DNA from: Chloracidobacterium sp. UBA7659
GTDB taxonomy: Bacteria; Acidobacteriota; Blastocatellia; Pyrinomonadales; Pyrinomonadaceae
Length of the DNA: 10,700 nt
NCBI GenBank assembly: GCA_002483395.1
Contig: DLHV01000265.1
Span: 43,649 to 54,348, forward strand
Reading direction: 5' to 3'
Positions within the stretch are counted from its first letter, which is position 1, and every line of letters begins with the position of its first letter. The notes under the pieces were generated by a model. The model had not been told where the DNA came from and searched no databases. It was given only the letters and a program-made list of their open reading frames with translations. The translations under genes were made by a program, and so were the position numbers. Of this stretch, positions 1 through 6,268 are shown piece by piece.

Positions 1-820
1 TCGACTGGTTTGCCTGTGCCAAAGCAGCGACACCTGCCTGTTGCAGCGTGCTCAAGCGAGCCAGATTCGAAGCCTCAGAGGCGATATCGGCATCACGGAT
101 CGCAGATTCTGCCGCCTGGTAATTGGTGATCTGCGTGGAAGCCAGATCGATTGCCTGGGTCAGATTGTTCTGTCCCGCACCGACCGTTCCCTGAATGCCG
201 CCGAGGGTGCCGACCGCGGTTCGGATCGTTGCGATAGCCGTCTGTGCGAGAGCTTCGGTTGAAATATCGAGGGCATTTATTCCCAAACCCGTGCTGTCGG
301 CAACGCTGGTTGAAAGGTCAACCGAAACAACGTTTCCAGCGGATGTCGCCGATGCACCGCCACCGACGTACGTGTCGATCTGCCGTGCAAAACGCGAGAT
401 TGCTGGGTCTACGCCCGCCGTCGCCAAACCGATATTCTGTGCCTGACGGTCGATTTCCGAGACTACACTCGCTAATTCCGCCGCCAAAGTTGCACGGTCA
501 CCCGAGAATGTGCCCGAAGCCGATTGTGACGCAAGCGTCGAAGCCCGGTCGAGAAGGTTCGAAATCGTATTCAATCCGCCGTCAACGATCTGAAGGGTTG
601 AAATACCGTCGTTGGCGTTGCGGATACCCTGTGAAAGAACGCTGACATCGCTGCGGTATGCATTGGCAACCGCCAATCCCGCGGCGTCGTCGCCCGATTT
701 GTTGATACGAAGACCCGACGACAAGCGTTGAATGGTCTGGTTAAGGCTATTGTTTGTGTTTGACAGTCTCGCTTGAGCTGACAATGCAGAAGTGTTGCTT
801 ATAAGTGAAAAGTTCGACAT
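1..820 (-). CDS. fliC: Flagellin, filament subunit (3' end outside window)
   Basis: Major filament protein, exported by the flagellar type III apparatus and polymerised beyond the hook-filament junction. The open frame, read by eye from ATG at 820, gives 273 residues before the window ends. It has the classic D0/D1 N-terminus (LSSGLRINKSGDDAAGLAVA, residues 33-52; GIRNANDGISTLQ, 65-77) and the C-terminal D1/D0 helices (AESAIRDADIASEASNLAR, about 237-255; LQQAGVAALAQAN to the end). Other flagellins suggest only about 7-10 residues are missing. The middle (about 135-190) is very short, so the D2/D3 surface domains are essentially absent. There are no cysteines. The start is fixed by GGAGGAA 7 bases upstream and by family alignment (MSNFSLISNTSA). 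It has its own sigma-28-type promoter and a leader with CsrA-type sites, so both transcriptional and FliW/CsrA control are likely. A minor-flagellin role cannot be excluded without the rest of the genome. Confidence 0.97.
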   Translation of the reverse strand, partial: MSNFSLISNTSALSAQARLSNTNNSLNQTIQRLSSGLRINKSGDDAAGLAVANAYRSDVSVLSQGIRNANDGISTLQIVDGGLNTISNLLDRASTLASQSASGTFSGDRATLAAELASVVSEIDRQAQNIGLATAGVDPAISRFARQIDTYVGGGASATSAGNVVSVDLSTSVADSTGLGINALDISTEALAQTAIATIRTAVGTLGGIQGTVGAGQNNLTQAIDLASTQITNYQAAESAIRDADIASEASNLARLSTLQQAGVAALAQANQS

Positions 821-826
821 TTTTTT

Positions 827-840
827 GTTCCTCCGTGAAC
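827..840 (-). promoter_or_regulatory. CsrA-type hairpin covering the fliC Shine-Dalgarno
   Basis: The leader RNA reads GUUC, ACGGAG, GAAC: a perfect 4-bp stem with a six-base ANGGAN loop closed by a C-G pair. In context it is UCACGGAGGA, which fits the (A/U)CANGGANG(U/A) consensus of CsrA/RsmE targets at every defined position. The Shine-Dalgarno GGAGGAA (828-834) lies in the loop and 3' stem, so bound CsrA would block ribosome loading on fliC. The match is seen directly; CsrA binding is inferred. Confidence 0.72.
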
Positions 841-852
841 ATGATTACCCGC

Positions 853-864
853 CGCGTCCGTGCA
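853..864 (-). promoter_or_regulatory. Upstream second CsrA-type GGA site in fliC leader
   Basis: The RNA reads GCACGGACGC (863 to 854), matching the CANGGANG core. The loop ACGGAC is closed by C-G and G-C pairs plus a possible U-G wobble (864/853), so its stem is weaker than that of the downstream site. Its GGA lies 25 bases upstream of the GGA in the Shine-Dalgarno hairpin, a spacing one CsrA dimer could bridge. Paired sites of this kind are known in the B. subtilis hag leader. Confidence 0.5.
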
Positions 865-894
865 TTGGTCATTTGTTTTTTTATTTAAGACATG

Positions 895-911
895 GATCGC
901 CGTTTGCGATC
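895..911 (-). promoter_or_regulatory. 5' stem-loop of the fliC leader mRNA
   Basis: GATCGC and GCGATC form a perfect 6-bp inverted repeat around a 5-base loop. It falls within the first few bases after the transcription start expected from the sigma-28 promoter (about position 914). A hairpin at the extreme 5' end of a highly expressed mRNA often protects it from 5'-dependent decay. No U-run follows, so it is not a terminator. The pairing is seen; the role is inferred. Confidence 0.45.
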
Positions 912-920
912 GTAATAGAC

Positions 921-947
921 TTATCGTCCTGGTTGCGGAAAACTTTA
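921..947 (-). promoter_or_regulatory. Sigma-28 (FliA) promoter of fliC
   Basis: On the minus strand the -35 box TAAAGTTT (947-940) is a perfect match to the flagellar sigma consensus. An exact 11-bp spacer follows (939-929), then the -10 box GACGATAA (928-921), which matches GCCGATAA at 7 of 8 positions. Transcription should start near 914 and give a leader of about 94 nt. The site lies in the 156-bp motB-fliC gap, pointing at fliC. It fits control of flagellin by FliA and the anti-sigma factor FlgM encoded upstream. Confidence 0.9.
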
Positions 948-976
948 GGGCAATAGAAAAAGTTTTCTTGAATAAA

Positions 977-1630
977 TCAGTGACTGAGAATAACAATGTC
1001 AACGCGACGGTTTTGAGCGCGGCCTTCAGCCGTCGAATTATCTTCGATCGGTTGAAATCCGCCGTATCCCGCGGCCGACAGTCTTTCGGGTGAAATACTG
1101 CGGTCTATCAGTCTTGCAAGCACGGAAGAGGCCCGGGCGGTGGACAACTCCCAGTTTGAAGGATAACGCGCGGTAGAAATAGGTGTTGAGTCAGTGTGGC
1201 CCTCGATTCGGATCTGCCCCGTGCCGACTTGAAGCGATTCGGCAAGCGTGTTTATCACGACTTCAGCTTCCGGATTCACACCGGCTTCGCCAGGTGCAAA
1301 GAATCCTGCTTCGGATAACGACACGACCAGGCCATCTTTGGACTGCCGCATTTTCGTCTTTTGTATCAGGATCGGATTCTCCAGCAACTTTTGCTCGAAT
1401 TTGGCCCGGTCATTTTTCTCGGAATTGCTTCCGGGCAATACTCCGCTCCCGCCGGCCGTTTGCGCCGAAAAACTTTCCGCAATTTGGCGTGCACGTTCCT
1501 TGTCGCTCGCCGCATACATTACGATAAATAAAGCCAACAGCAGGGTCACAAGATCGGCATAGGAAATAAGCCACCGGTCGCGAAAATGGCTTTCGTGTCC
1601 GTTAGAGCGTTTTTGGAAACGGCTTCTCAT
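977..1630 (-). CDS. motB: Flagellar stator protein MotB
   Basis: Peptidoglycan-anchored half of the stator, which with MotA forms the ion channel that powers rotation. The 217-residue protein has one N-terminal transmembrane helix (about 21-41, ISYADLVTLLLALFIVMYA). Asp26 is the conserved ion-binding aspartate, equivalent to E. coli MotB Asp32. A linker follows, then an OmpA/MotB peptidoglycan-binding domain (about 100-215) with GHTDSTPI (144-151), YPSNWELSTARA (156-167) and AEGRAQNRRVDIVI (201-214). It is shorter than E. coli MotB (about 308 residues), mostly in the linker. Its ATG overlaps the motA stop as ATGA, implying translational coupling. The TM sequence resembles proton-type MotB more than PomB/MotS, but ion specificity is only a guess. 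No convincing terminator follows, so some read-through into fliC is possible. Confidence 0.96.
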   Translation of the reverse strand: MRSRFQKRSNGHESHFRDRWLISYADLVTLLLALFIVMYAASDKERARQIAESFSAQTAGGSGVLPGSNSEKNDRAKFEQKLLENPILIQKTKMRQSKDGLVVSLSEAGFFAPGEAGVNPEAEVVINTLAESLQVGTGQIRIEGHTDSTPISTARYPSNWELSTARASSVLARLIDRSISPERLSAAGYGGFQPIEDNSTAEGRAQNRRVDIVILSH

Positions 1631-2379
1631 CTCGGCAAATTGAACTGGTTAATGATTGCGAGAGTCGGCTCATTTGCGCCGAGCGACAAGATGACCGATA
1701 CGAGTTCCTCGCGGCGTTTCATCCGAGATTCGTGCCGGGCTCGCAGCCGTGCGGCCAAAGGAAAAAATAATAAGTTAGCAAGGCTCAGTCCGTAGATCGT
1801 CGCGACAAAAGCGGTGGCGATTCCCGCGCCCAGGGCATCCGGTCTGTCCAAAACGCGCAAAACGCTGATCAAACCGAGCACGGCACCGAGGATGCCGAAT
1901 GTCGGAGCAAAACCGCCAGCCGCCTCCAGAGTTGCCGAGTCCTGCAAACCTTCGTCATCTTCCAGATCAAGCTGACGCATCAAAACTTCCTTGATTTGTG
2001 CTTTTTCAGCACGATCCGCAACCAGGATCAGACCTTGTGTGACAAGCGTGTCATTTGAATTATCGGCGTAATTTTCAAACGCTTTGATGCCGTTTTTTTG
2101 GGACGAACGCGAAAGCCACGCCAATTTTGCGACTTCGATCTTATGCGCATCGTCATCTTCGCCTTTATGCCTTAGCCGCCAAACCGCTTTTACGGCGTTT
2201 GTTATGCCGACCGCGCCGCGTCGTACGATCACCGCTCCGAGTGTTCCTCCTCCGACGATCAAAGCCGCCGTCGGGTGCCACAAAAAGCTGATGTTGAGAT
2301 CTTCAAACCAGGCCCCGGCAATAATTGCCGTCATTCCAACAGCCACTCCTAAACAAATTGTCCAATCAATGCGCTTCAT
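1627..2379 (-). CDS. motA: Flagellar stator protein MotA
   Basis: Membrane subunit of the stator (MotA/TolQ/ExbB family) that pushes on the rotor protein FliG. The 250-residue protein has four hydrophobic segments: two N-terminal (about 5-23 and 36-53) and two C-terminal (about 154-176 and 186-208). A charged cytoplasmic loop separates the pairs. The conserved channel prolines are visible as Pro159 (GGFAPTFGILGAVLGL) and Pro207 (LLFFPLAARL), equivalent to E. coli Pro173 and Pro222. In the rotor-contact loop Glu102 aligns with E. coli Glu98. At the usual Arg90 position I read Gln94, though Arg91 is close by. Its start codon overlaps the csrA stop by one base (TAATG), and its end overlaps motB. 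Placing motAB between csrA and fliC puts the stator in the late gene set. Confidence 0.95.
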   Translation of the reverse strand: MKRIDWTICLGVAVGMTAIIAGAWFEDLNISFLWHPTAALIVGGGTLGAVIVRRGAVGITNAVKAVWRLRHKGEDDDAHKIEVAKLAWLSRSSQKNGIKAFENYADNSNDTLVTQGLILVADRAEKAQIKEVLMRQLDLEDDEGLQDSATLEAAGGFAPTFGILGAVLGLISVLRVLDRPDALGAGIATAFVATIYGLSLANLLFFPLAARLRARHESRMKRREELVSVILSLGANEPTLAIINQFNLPR

Positions 2380-2627
2380 TATTTTTGTTTAGTGCGGACA
2401 TGAGCCGAAAGATTTTCCAGTGCCGACCGTTCGTCGTCGCTTATTGCAGCTTTCGCGGCCCGATTCGCTTCCTCGATTTCGGTAAAGACCTCGTATCGAT
2501 GAACCGATGTGCTTCCGGGCGCGGAAATCCCGATGCGCACACCGTCGCCGCTCACCGAGATTACTTCGATGACGATCTCATTTCCGACAACGATCTTTTG
2601 CCCGGGGCGGCGTGATAGGACCAACAT
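2379..2627 (-). CDS. csrA: Carbon storage regulator CsrA (RNA-binding translational repressor)
   Basis: Dimeric RNA-binding protein that blocks ribosome access at GGA motifs in hairpin loops. The 82-residue sequence has the conserved first strand MLVLSRRPGQKIVVGNEI with Leu4 and Arg6, and the fifth strand with APGSTSVHR ending in Arg44, the main RNA contact. After the core comes IEEANRAAKAAISDDERSAL, an extension longer than the 61-residue E. coli protein. It resembles the IQEENNRAA region of B. subtilis CsrA, the part contacted by FliW; Asn55 aligns. The gene starts 4 bp after the fliW stop with no clear Shine-Dalgarno, suggesting translational coupling, and its stop overlaps motA. Its likely local target is the fliC leader 1.5 kb downstream, which carries two CANGGANG sites. 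Confidence 0.97.
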   Translation of the reverse strand: MLVLSRRPGQKIVVGNEIVIEVISVSGDGVRIGISAPGSTSVHRYEVFTEIEEANRAAKAAISDDERSALENLSAHVRTKQK

Positions 2628-2631
2628 ACAT

Positions 2632-3030
2632 TTAGTTTTGCGGCAGTGACTCGGCGAATTGATAGTCGCTCCCGGTCAAGATATGCTGAGCACCCATTTT
2701 AGTTTTCGCGTCGATCACGATGGGAGCCCGCAAATTTACTGTAGTCCTCGTCCAATCGGACGAAATTTTTACAATTGTCAGCGTAAGCGGATTGGATGGA
2801 GTATGGAACAGGAGCGGTTCGTAGCCGGCAAAAAGTTCGTGCGGGTTAACCACGATAAAACGCGTGTTATCCTTATCCACCGAAGCAAGCCAGCAAAACG
2901 GTTCGAACTCGTCCATCTCGATCAGTACCGCTCTCCGCATTTGCGGCAATCCGATCAAACCTTCTGCGAAAGTGATTATTTCGCTTTCGTCGTATGAATG
3001 TTCGTTTTCTTTGATAGTAATAGTGGGCAT
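2632..3030 (-). CDS. fliW: Flagellar assembly factor FliW (CsrA antagonist)
   Basis: FliW binds either unexported flagellin or CsrA. When flagellin accumulates it captures FliW, and freed CsrA shuts off flagellin translation. The 132-residue protein has the family hallmarks: ITFAEGLIGLPQ (19-30, usual form FxEGLxGF), the FCWLASVDKDNTRFIVVNP strand pair (45-63), and TVNLRAPIVIDAKTKMGAQ (97-115), typical of FliW C-termini. Length is slightly below the usual 140-150. The gene follows flgL after a 78-bp gap, one of the longest in the cluster, and no strong Shine-Dalgarno precedes the ATG. It sits 4 bp before csrA. The neighbours flgL, csrA and fliC make the function secure. Confidence 0.95.
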   Translation of the reverse strand: MPTITIKENEHSYDESEIITFAEGLIGLPQMRRAVLIEMDEFEPFCWLASVDKDNTRFIVVNPHELFAGYEPLLFHTPSNPLTLTIVKISSDWTRTTVNLRAPIVIDAKTKMGAQHILTGSDYQFAESLPQN

Positions 3031-3068
3031 AAGGGTTATTGGTCGCGAACTAAGAGTAAGGGGTGAGG

Positions 3069-3098
3069 ATTTAAGGTCAAAATATGGGATTGTTTCAA
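3069..3098 (-). promoter_or_regulatory. Weak candidate housekeeping promoter ahead of fliW
   Basis: In the flgL-fliW gap the minus strand has TTGAAA (3098-3093), an 18-bp spacer and TTAAAT (3074-3069), an imperfect fit to sigma-70 boxes. It could let fliW-csrA-motAB be expressed apart from the late operon. AT-rich gaps often give such matches by chance. Confidence 0.2.
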
Positions 3099-3108
3099 TG
3101 ATCGTTGC

Positions 3109-4014
3109 CTATCCGAGAAAATCGAAGAGCGAACGACGGCCGCGTGCGGCAACCTGCAATGTTGCCTCAAGTGCTCGTTCCGCGTCGGCAAGTCCGACGG
3201 CGGTTTCGGCAAAGTCCGCATTTTCAATTGCCGACGCTCTTTCATTAAGAGACAGGAAGTTGGTCGTAAGATTGTCTATAACAATATCCGCCGCGTTCAT
3301 GTTCGCGCCAATGGTGGCATGAGCCGTGTTTACAAGATCTCCATAAACGCTGAGGCGGCTCATCGTATTTTCGAGTGTCGTACGATCGGCCGCCGGATTT
3401 CCGGTCCCGCGAAGGGCGTTCACGGCGTTTGTCAGATCCGCAAAAATTGTGGAAGTCGAATCGCCGAAAACCGTTTCCGCCGTAACACCGGAGGCAATGG
3501 CATTTGCTCCCGGTTCGACCTGTACAAACTGAGCGCTTGTGGGAGTATTTGCCGGAACGGCGGTCGCCGGATCAAACGGCGGAACGTTTTGGCGAGTTCC
3601 GCCAAATACATACTCATCGCCATTTTTCGCGTTAGCAACGCTCAAAATTCTGCTGCGCAAGGATTCGATCTCAATGGCGGCTGCATTGCGCGACGGCTGT
3701 GTTCCCGTATCGCTCAAACCTTGCGCAACGAGCGTGCGAACGCGCTCCAAAATATTTTCATAGCCGCTTAACGTATCGTCCGCGGCCGTCAGCTTCTGAC
3801 TAGCGGCCTGGGCGTTGCGCTGGAATTGCTCGATCGCAGCTTGCGATGTTCGCAAGTTCAAAACGATCTCCGCGCCGCTCGGATCGTCCGAAGGACGATT
3901 GATGCGTTTTCCCGTTGCAAGCCGCTCCTGCAAAACACTCAAACGGCTTCGTTGCGTGTTAATGCGCGAAGTGAAGTCAGTGCTGGAAGTGCTGTCGGCG
4001 ACTCGTATGTTCAT
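3109..4014 (-). CDS. flgL: Flagellar hook-filament junction protein FlgL (HAP3)
   Basis: Second junction protein, placed on FlgK to adapt the hook to the filament. The 301-residue protein is close in length to E. coli FlgL (317) and related to flagellin. Its N-terminal helices contain LQERLATGKRINRPSDDPSG (28-47), the FlgL version of the flagellin D0/D1 motif, and NAKNGDEYVFGGTR (about 128-141) is typical of FlgL. The C-terminal helices contain LNERASAIENADFAETAVGL and end RRSLFDFLG. The gene lies 26 bp after flgK, with a weak GGTGA as ribosome site, in the conserved flgK-flgL order. It should be exported with help from FlgN (encoded three genes upstream) as chaperone. Confidence 0.95.
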   Translation of the reverse strand: MNIRVADSTSSTDFTSRINTQRSRLSVLQERLATGKRINRPSDDPSGAEIVLNLRTSQAAIEQFQRNAQAASQKLTAADDTLSGYENILERVRTLVAQGLSDTGTQPSRNAAAIEIESLRSRILSVANAKNGDEYVFGGTRQNVPPFDPATAVPANTPTSAQFVQVEPGANAIASGVTAETVFGDSTSTIFADLTNAVNALRGTGNPAADRTTLENTMSRLSVYGDLVNTAHATIGANMNAADIVIDNLTTNFLSLNERASAIENADFAETAVGLADAERALEATLQVAARGRRSLFDFLG

Positions 4015-4040
4015 TGCAATTTCACCATTAATTCGAAAGT

Positions 4041-5423
4041 TTATTGAGCAAGGGACAGAATCATCTGTGTCATTTCATCGGCGACTTTTATAAAACGCGC
4101 CGCCGCTTCGAAGGCTTTTTGATACTGCAAAAGATTTATAGCTTCTTCGTCGAGCGAAACACCCGAAATGGAATCACGCTGAGCGGTCGCCTGGGCGAGA
4201 ATCGCCGCCTGCGTCTGCAGATCATTGTCCGCCTGGCTGACGTGTTCACCCGCGTCGGCCAGCATTGAACCAAAGATCGAACTAAACGACCCCGTTCGGG
4301 TTCCGGCGGTTGTATTCTGGTCGGTCAATAAATTCGCTATCTCACCGGCAACCGTTCCGTTTTGTCCCGGCTGTGGCAGCGGCGAAGCGACAATGAGACG
4401 CGGATTTCCGGTGATCGCCGTATTGACCGAAATATTTGCCGCCGTCACCGGAGCGGCGTTGTTGAAAAAGTTCGCTCCCTGATTCCCGTCCAGATCCGTT
4501 CCCGAGGCGTGCAGATCGTTGACCCGCTGCACGACCGAAGCCGCCAGGCTGTCGAGATCATTTATCTGCGACGATGTGTCGGCGATTGCGCTCTGCAGCC
4601 CGGCGATCGCACCCTCGTCAAAAACCGCCGGCTGTCCGTCGATCGTAATCGCGGCCAAACCGAGCGGAGGCGTGTTGTCGGCTTCGAGTGTAAAAACTCT
4701 GTCGCCCGAAACAAGCGGGCGGCCCTCGCCGATCGTGAGTGTCACGGTTCCGTCGCTATTTTCCGTAGAGCGGGCACCCGTCAGTTCCGAAAGCTGATTG
4801 ACAAGCTCGCCACGCTGGTCGCGCAAAGCCGAAGCTTCGCCGCCCGTCGCCTCAGCTGAGCGAATTTGATCGTTCAGGTCGGCAACCCGTTCAGAAATGG
4901 AGTTGACCTGCTCGACCGTTGAGCGGAGATGAGAATCGGTACCGCTGCGAATGTCATCGAGCCGCGCCCGGGTGGTTTGAAACGCATTAGCAAGATTCGT
5001 TCCTCGTTGAGCCGTCAGGGATCGAAGCGGGGCAGAGGTGGGATTTGCTTCAAGATCACGAAACGCTCCAAAAAAACTATTCAAGGCATTTTGCAGCCCG
5101 CCACTTTCGCTTCCCTGTAAGGCCGATTCAACCGGAGCAAGCGCGTCACGCCGGGCGGTAAGGCGGCCGGCGATGCCGGTTTCGGTCTGGATCCTCGATT
5201 GGATAAAGAAGTCGCGAAACGATTGCACGCCTGCCACCGTAACGCCGCTGCCGATCGAATAGCCGTTGATGCTCGTATCTGCTGATTCCGTCAGTTGAAC
5301 CCGTCGGCGTGAATACCCGGGCGTGTTAACATTGGCAATGTTTTGTCCGGCGATGTTGATGCCAAGTTGGCTGGCGTTCAAAGCACGGCGGCCAATTTCA
5401 AATGCCGAAAAATTAATACTCAT
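4041..5423 (-). CDS. flgK: Flagellar hook-associated protein FlgK (HAP1)
   Basis: First junction protein, binding the hook end. The 460-residue protein starts MSINFSAFEIGRRALNASQ and continues with LGINIAGQNIANVNTPGYSR, the rod/hook-family N-terminal D0 motif ending in the FlgK-type NVNTPGYSR. The C-terminal D0 helix (about 421-460) contains GVSLDEEAINLLQYQKAFEA and ends in MILSLAQ, as in the family. The central region is shorter than in E. coli FlgK (547). I chose ATG at 5423 over an upstream in-frame ATG at 5486. It begins where the family begins, has AAAGGAA about 8 bases upstream, and overlaps the flgN stop as ATGA. The longer form would add 21 unrelated residues inside flgN. Late gene, probably under the promoter ahead of flgM. 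Confidence 0.95.
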   Translation of the reverse strand: MSINFSAFEIGRRALNASQLGINIAGQNIANVNTPGYSRRRVQLTESADTSINGYSIGSGVTVAGVQSFRDFFIQSRIQTETGIAGRLTARRDALAPVESALQGSESGGLQNALNSFFGAFRDLEANPTSAPLRSLTAQRGTNLANAFQTTRARLDDIRSGTDSHLRSTVEQVNSISERVADLNDQIRSAEATGGEASALRDQRGELVNQLSELTGARSTENSDGTVTLTIGEGRPLVSGDRVFTLEADNTPPLGLAAITIDGQPAVFDEGAIAGLQSAIADTSSQINDLDSLAASVVQRVNDLHASGTDLDGNQGANFFNNAAPVTAANISVNTAITGNPRLIVASPLPQPGQNGTVAGEIANLLTDQNTTAGTRTGSFSSIFGSMLADAGEHVSQADNDLQTQAAILAQATAQRDSISGVSLDEEAINLLQYQKAFEAAARFIKVADEMTQMILSLAQ

Positions 5424-5872
5424 CGTGTTGTTCCTTTGCCGTATTTCAAGACGGGAGCGTTGTACGTGGTCGGCGGCACGCCGCACATCTGAATGTTCGC
5501 GGCCGCAAACGAAGAACCGCCAAGAGCAAGGCTTGTCGCCCGGCCAGCGGTTTTCTCAAAAATGCGAGCAGTTTCCAGTAATTTGTTTGCCGCGGATTCA
5601 AACTGTTCCCGCGCTTCGCCATCCAGCGGTAAGGGCTCGGTTTCACCCGCCCTGATCTCGGCAAAATCGGTTAAATCGGAAGTAATTTCCAGAAGCCGCG
5701 AACGCATCCGAAAGAGCTCGGTTTCACCGGTGCGTGAAAGGGATTCGATATTGTTCGGCTCACAGCGTGTAAGGGCCGCTATAAGATGTGCCGTCAAAGA
5801 TTCGAGACTCGTGTAAGCAGATGACTGCTCGGTCATTAGTTTGGCGATTTTTCGTATTAGATCATCTTGCAT
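5420..5872 (-). CDS. flgN: Flagellar export chaperone FlgN
   Basis: Likely type III export chaperone for FlgK and FlgL. The 150-residue protein is mostly helical by appearance, with long amphipathic stretches at about 3-65 and 85-112. It has no signal peptide or membrane segment. It ends with a short, less helical tail containing PPTTYNAPVLKYGKG (134-148), a type of ending seen in FlgN-family proteins. FlgN sequences diverge strongly, so the call rests as much on position, between flgM and flgK as in many bacteria, as on sequence. A good Shine-Dalgarno (GGAGAAAG) precedes the ATG. The stop overlaps the flgK start as ATGA, coupling chaperone to substrate synthesis. A gap of 58 bp separates it from flgM. 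Confidence 0.82.
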   Translation of the reverse strand: MQDDLIRKIAKLMTEQSSAYTSLESLTAHLIAALTRCEPNNIESLSRTGETELFRMRSRLLEITSDLTDFAEIRAGETEPLPLDGEAREQFESAANKLLETARIFEKTAGRATSLALGGSSFAAANIQMCGVPPTTYNAPVLKYGKGTTR

Positions 5873-5930
5873 GGCAGTTCTTTCTCCGACAAGAGATTTA
5901 TTTACGCCGCCTGATAGACCGGCAGCGAAC

Positions 5931-6239
5931 TTAGATCTTCTCGTCTTTCAAAATTGCATCGGCGATCTTATCGCTCGAAGGTTTGTAATCGCCGGCCGAA
6001 ATTTGATCCCGCAGGCTGTCCACTTTGTCTTGCCGAACGTCCGGCAGTTTTTTCAAATGCTCAACGAGTTTTCCGACTTCTGATGCCCAGCTCGAAAAAT
6101 CCAATCTATCGTCATTAACCGGATTCTTGATCTGTTGCGGTTGTTTTGTTTCCCTGACCGGTTTCCTGACCTCTATCTGCCGATCGGGGCGGATCGGTTC
6201 AAAACTGCCTGTCTTGTCAACGTTTATTTTTCCCATCAT
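5931..6239 (-). CDS. flgM: Anti-sigma-28 factor FlgM
   Basis: FlgM binds and inhibits FliA (sigma-28) in the cytoplasm. Once the hook is complete it is exported and late genes are released. The 102-residue protein has a basic, probably disordered N-terminal half (1-50). The C-terminal sigma-binding region contains LPDVRQDKVDSLRDQISAG (65-83) and KIADAIL (91-97), the classic FlgM signature of DVR-x-DKV followed by I-x-x-G-x-Y and a KIAD helix. The start could be either of two adjacent ATGs (6239 or 6236), with GAGAGAG just upstream. A sigma-28-like promoter ends about 33 bp before the ATG, which would give the FlgM feedback on FliA known from Salmonella. Cognate fliA is not in the window. Confidence 0.93.
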   Translation of the reverse strand: MMGKINVDKTGSFEPIRPDRQIEVRKPVRETKQPQQIKNPVNDDRLDFSSWASEVGKLVEHLKKLPDVRQDKVDSLRDQISAGDYKPSSDKIADAILKDEKI

Positions 6240-6268
6240 GTTACTCTCTCAAAAAAAGTTTCTCCGAT

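Noticed and set aside
41..645. Overlapping plus-strand open frames opposite the flagellin gene
   Set aside because: They are shadows of fliC on the minus strand, with arginine/serine/proline-rich low-quality composition and no family resemblance. The same holds for the other plus-strand frames across the window.
948..976. Possible terminator after motB (AGAAAA and TTTTCT inverted repeat)
   Set aside because: The arms are A/T only and separated by two bases, so no stable hairpin forms. I see no terminator between motB and fliC.
5424..5486. Longer flgK start at the ATG at 5486
   Set aside because: It adds 21 residues unlike any FlgK and overlaps flgN by 67 bases, whereas the ATG at 5423 has a Shine-Dalgarno and the family N-terminus.
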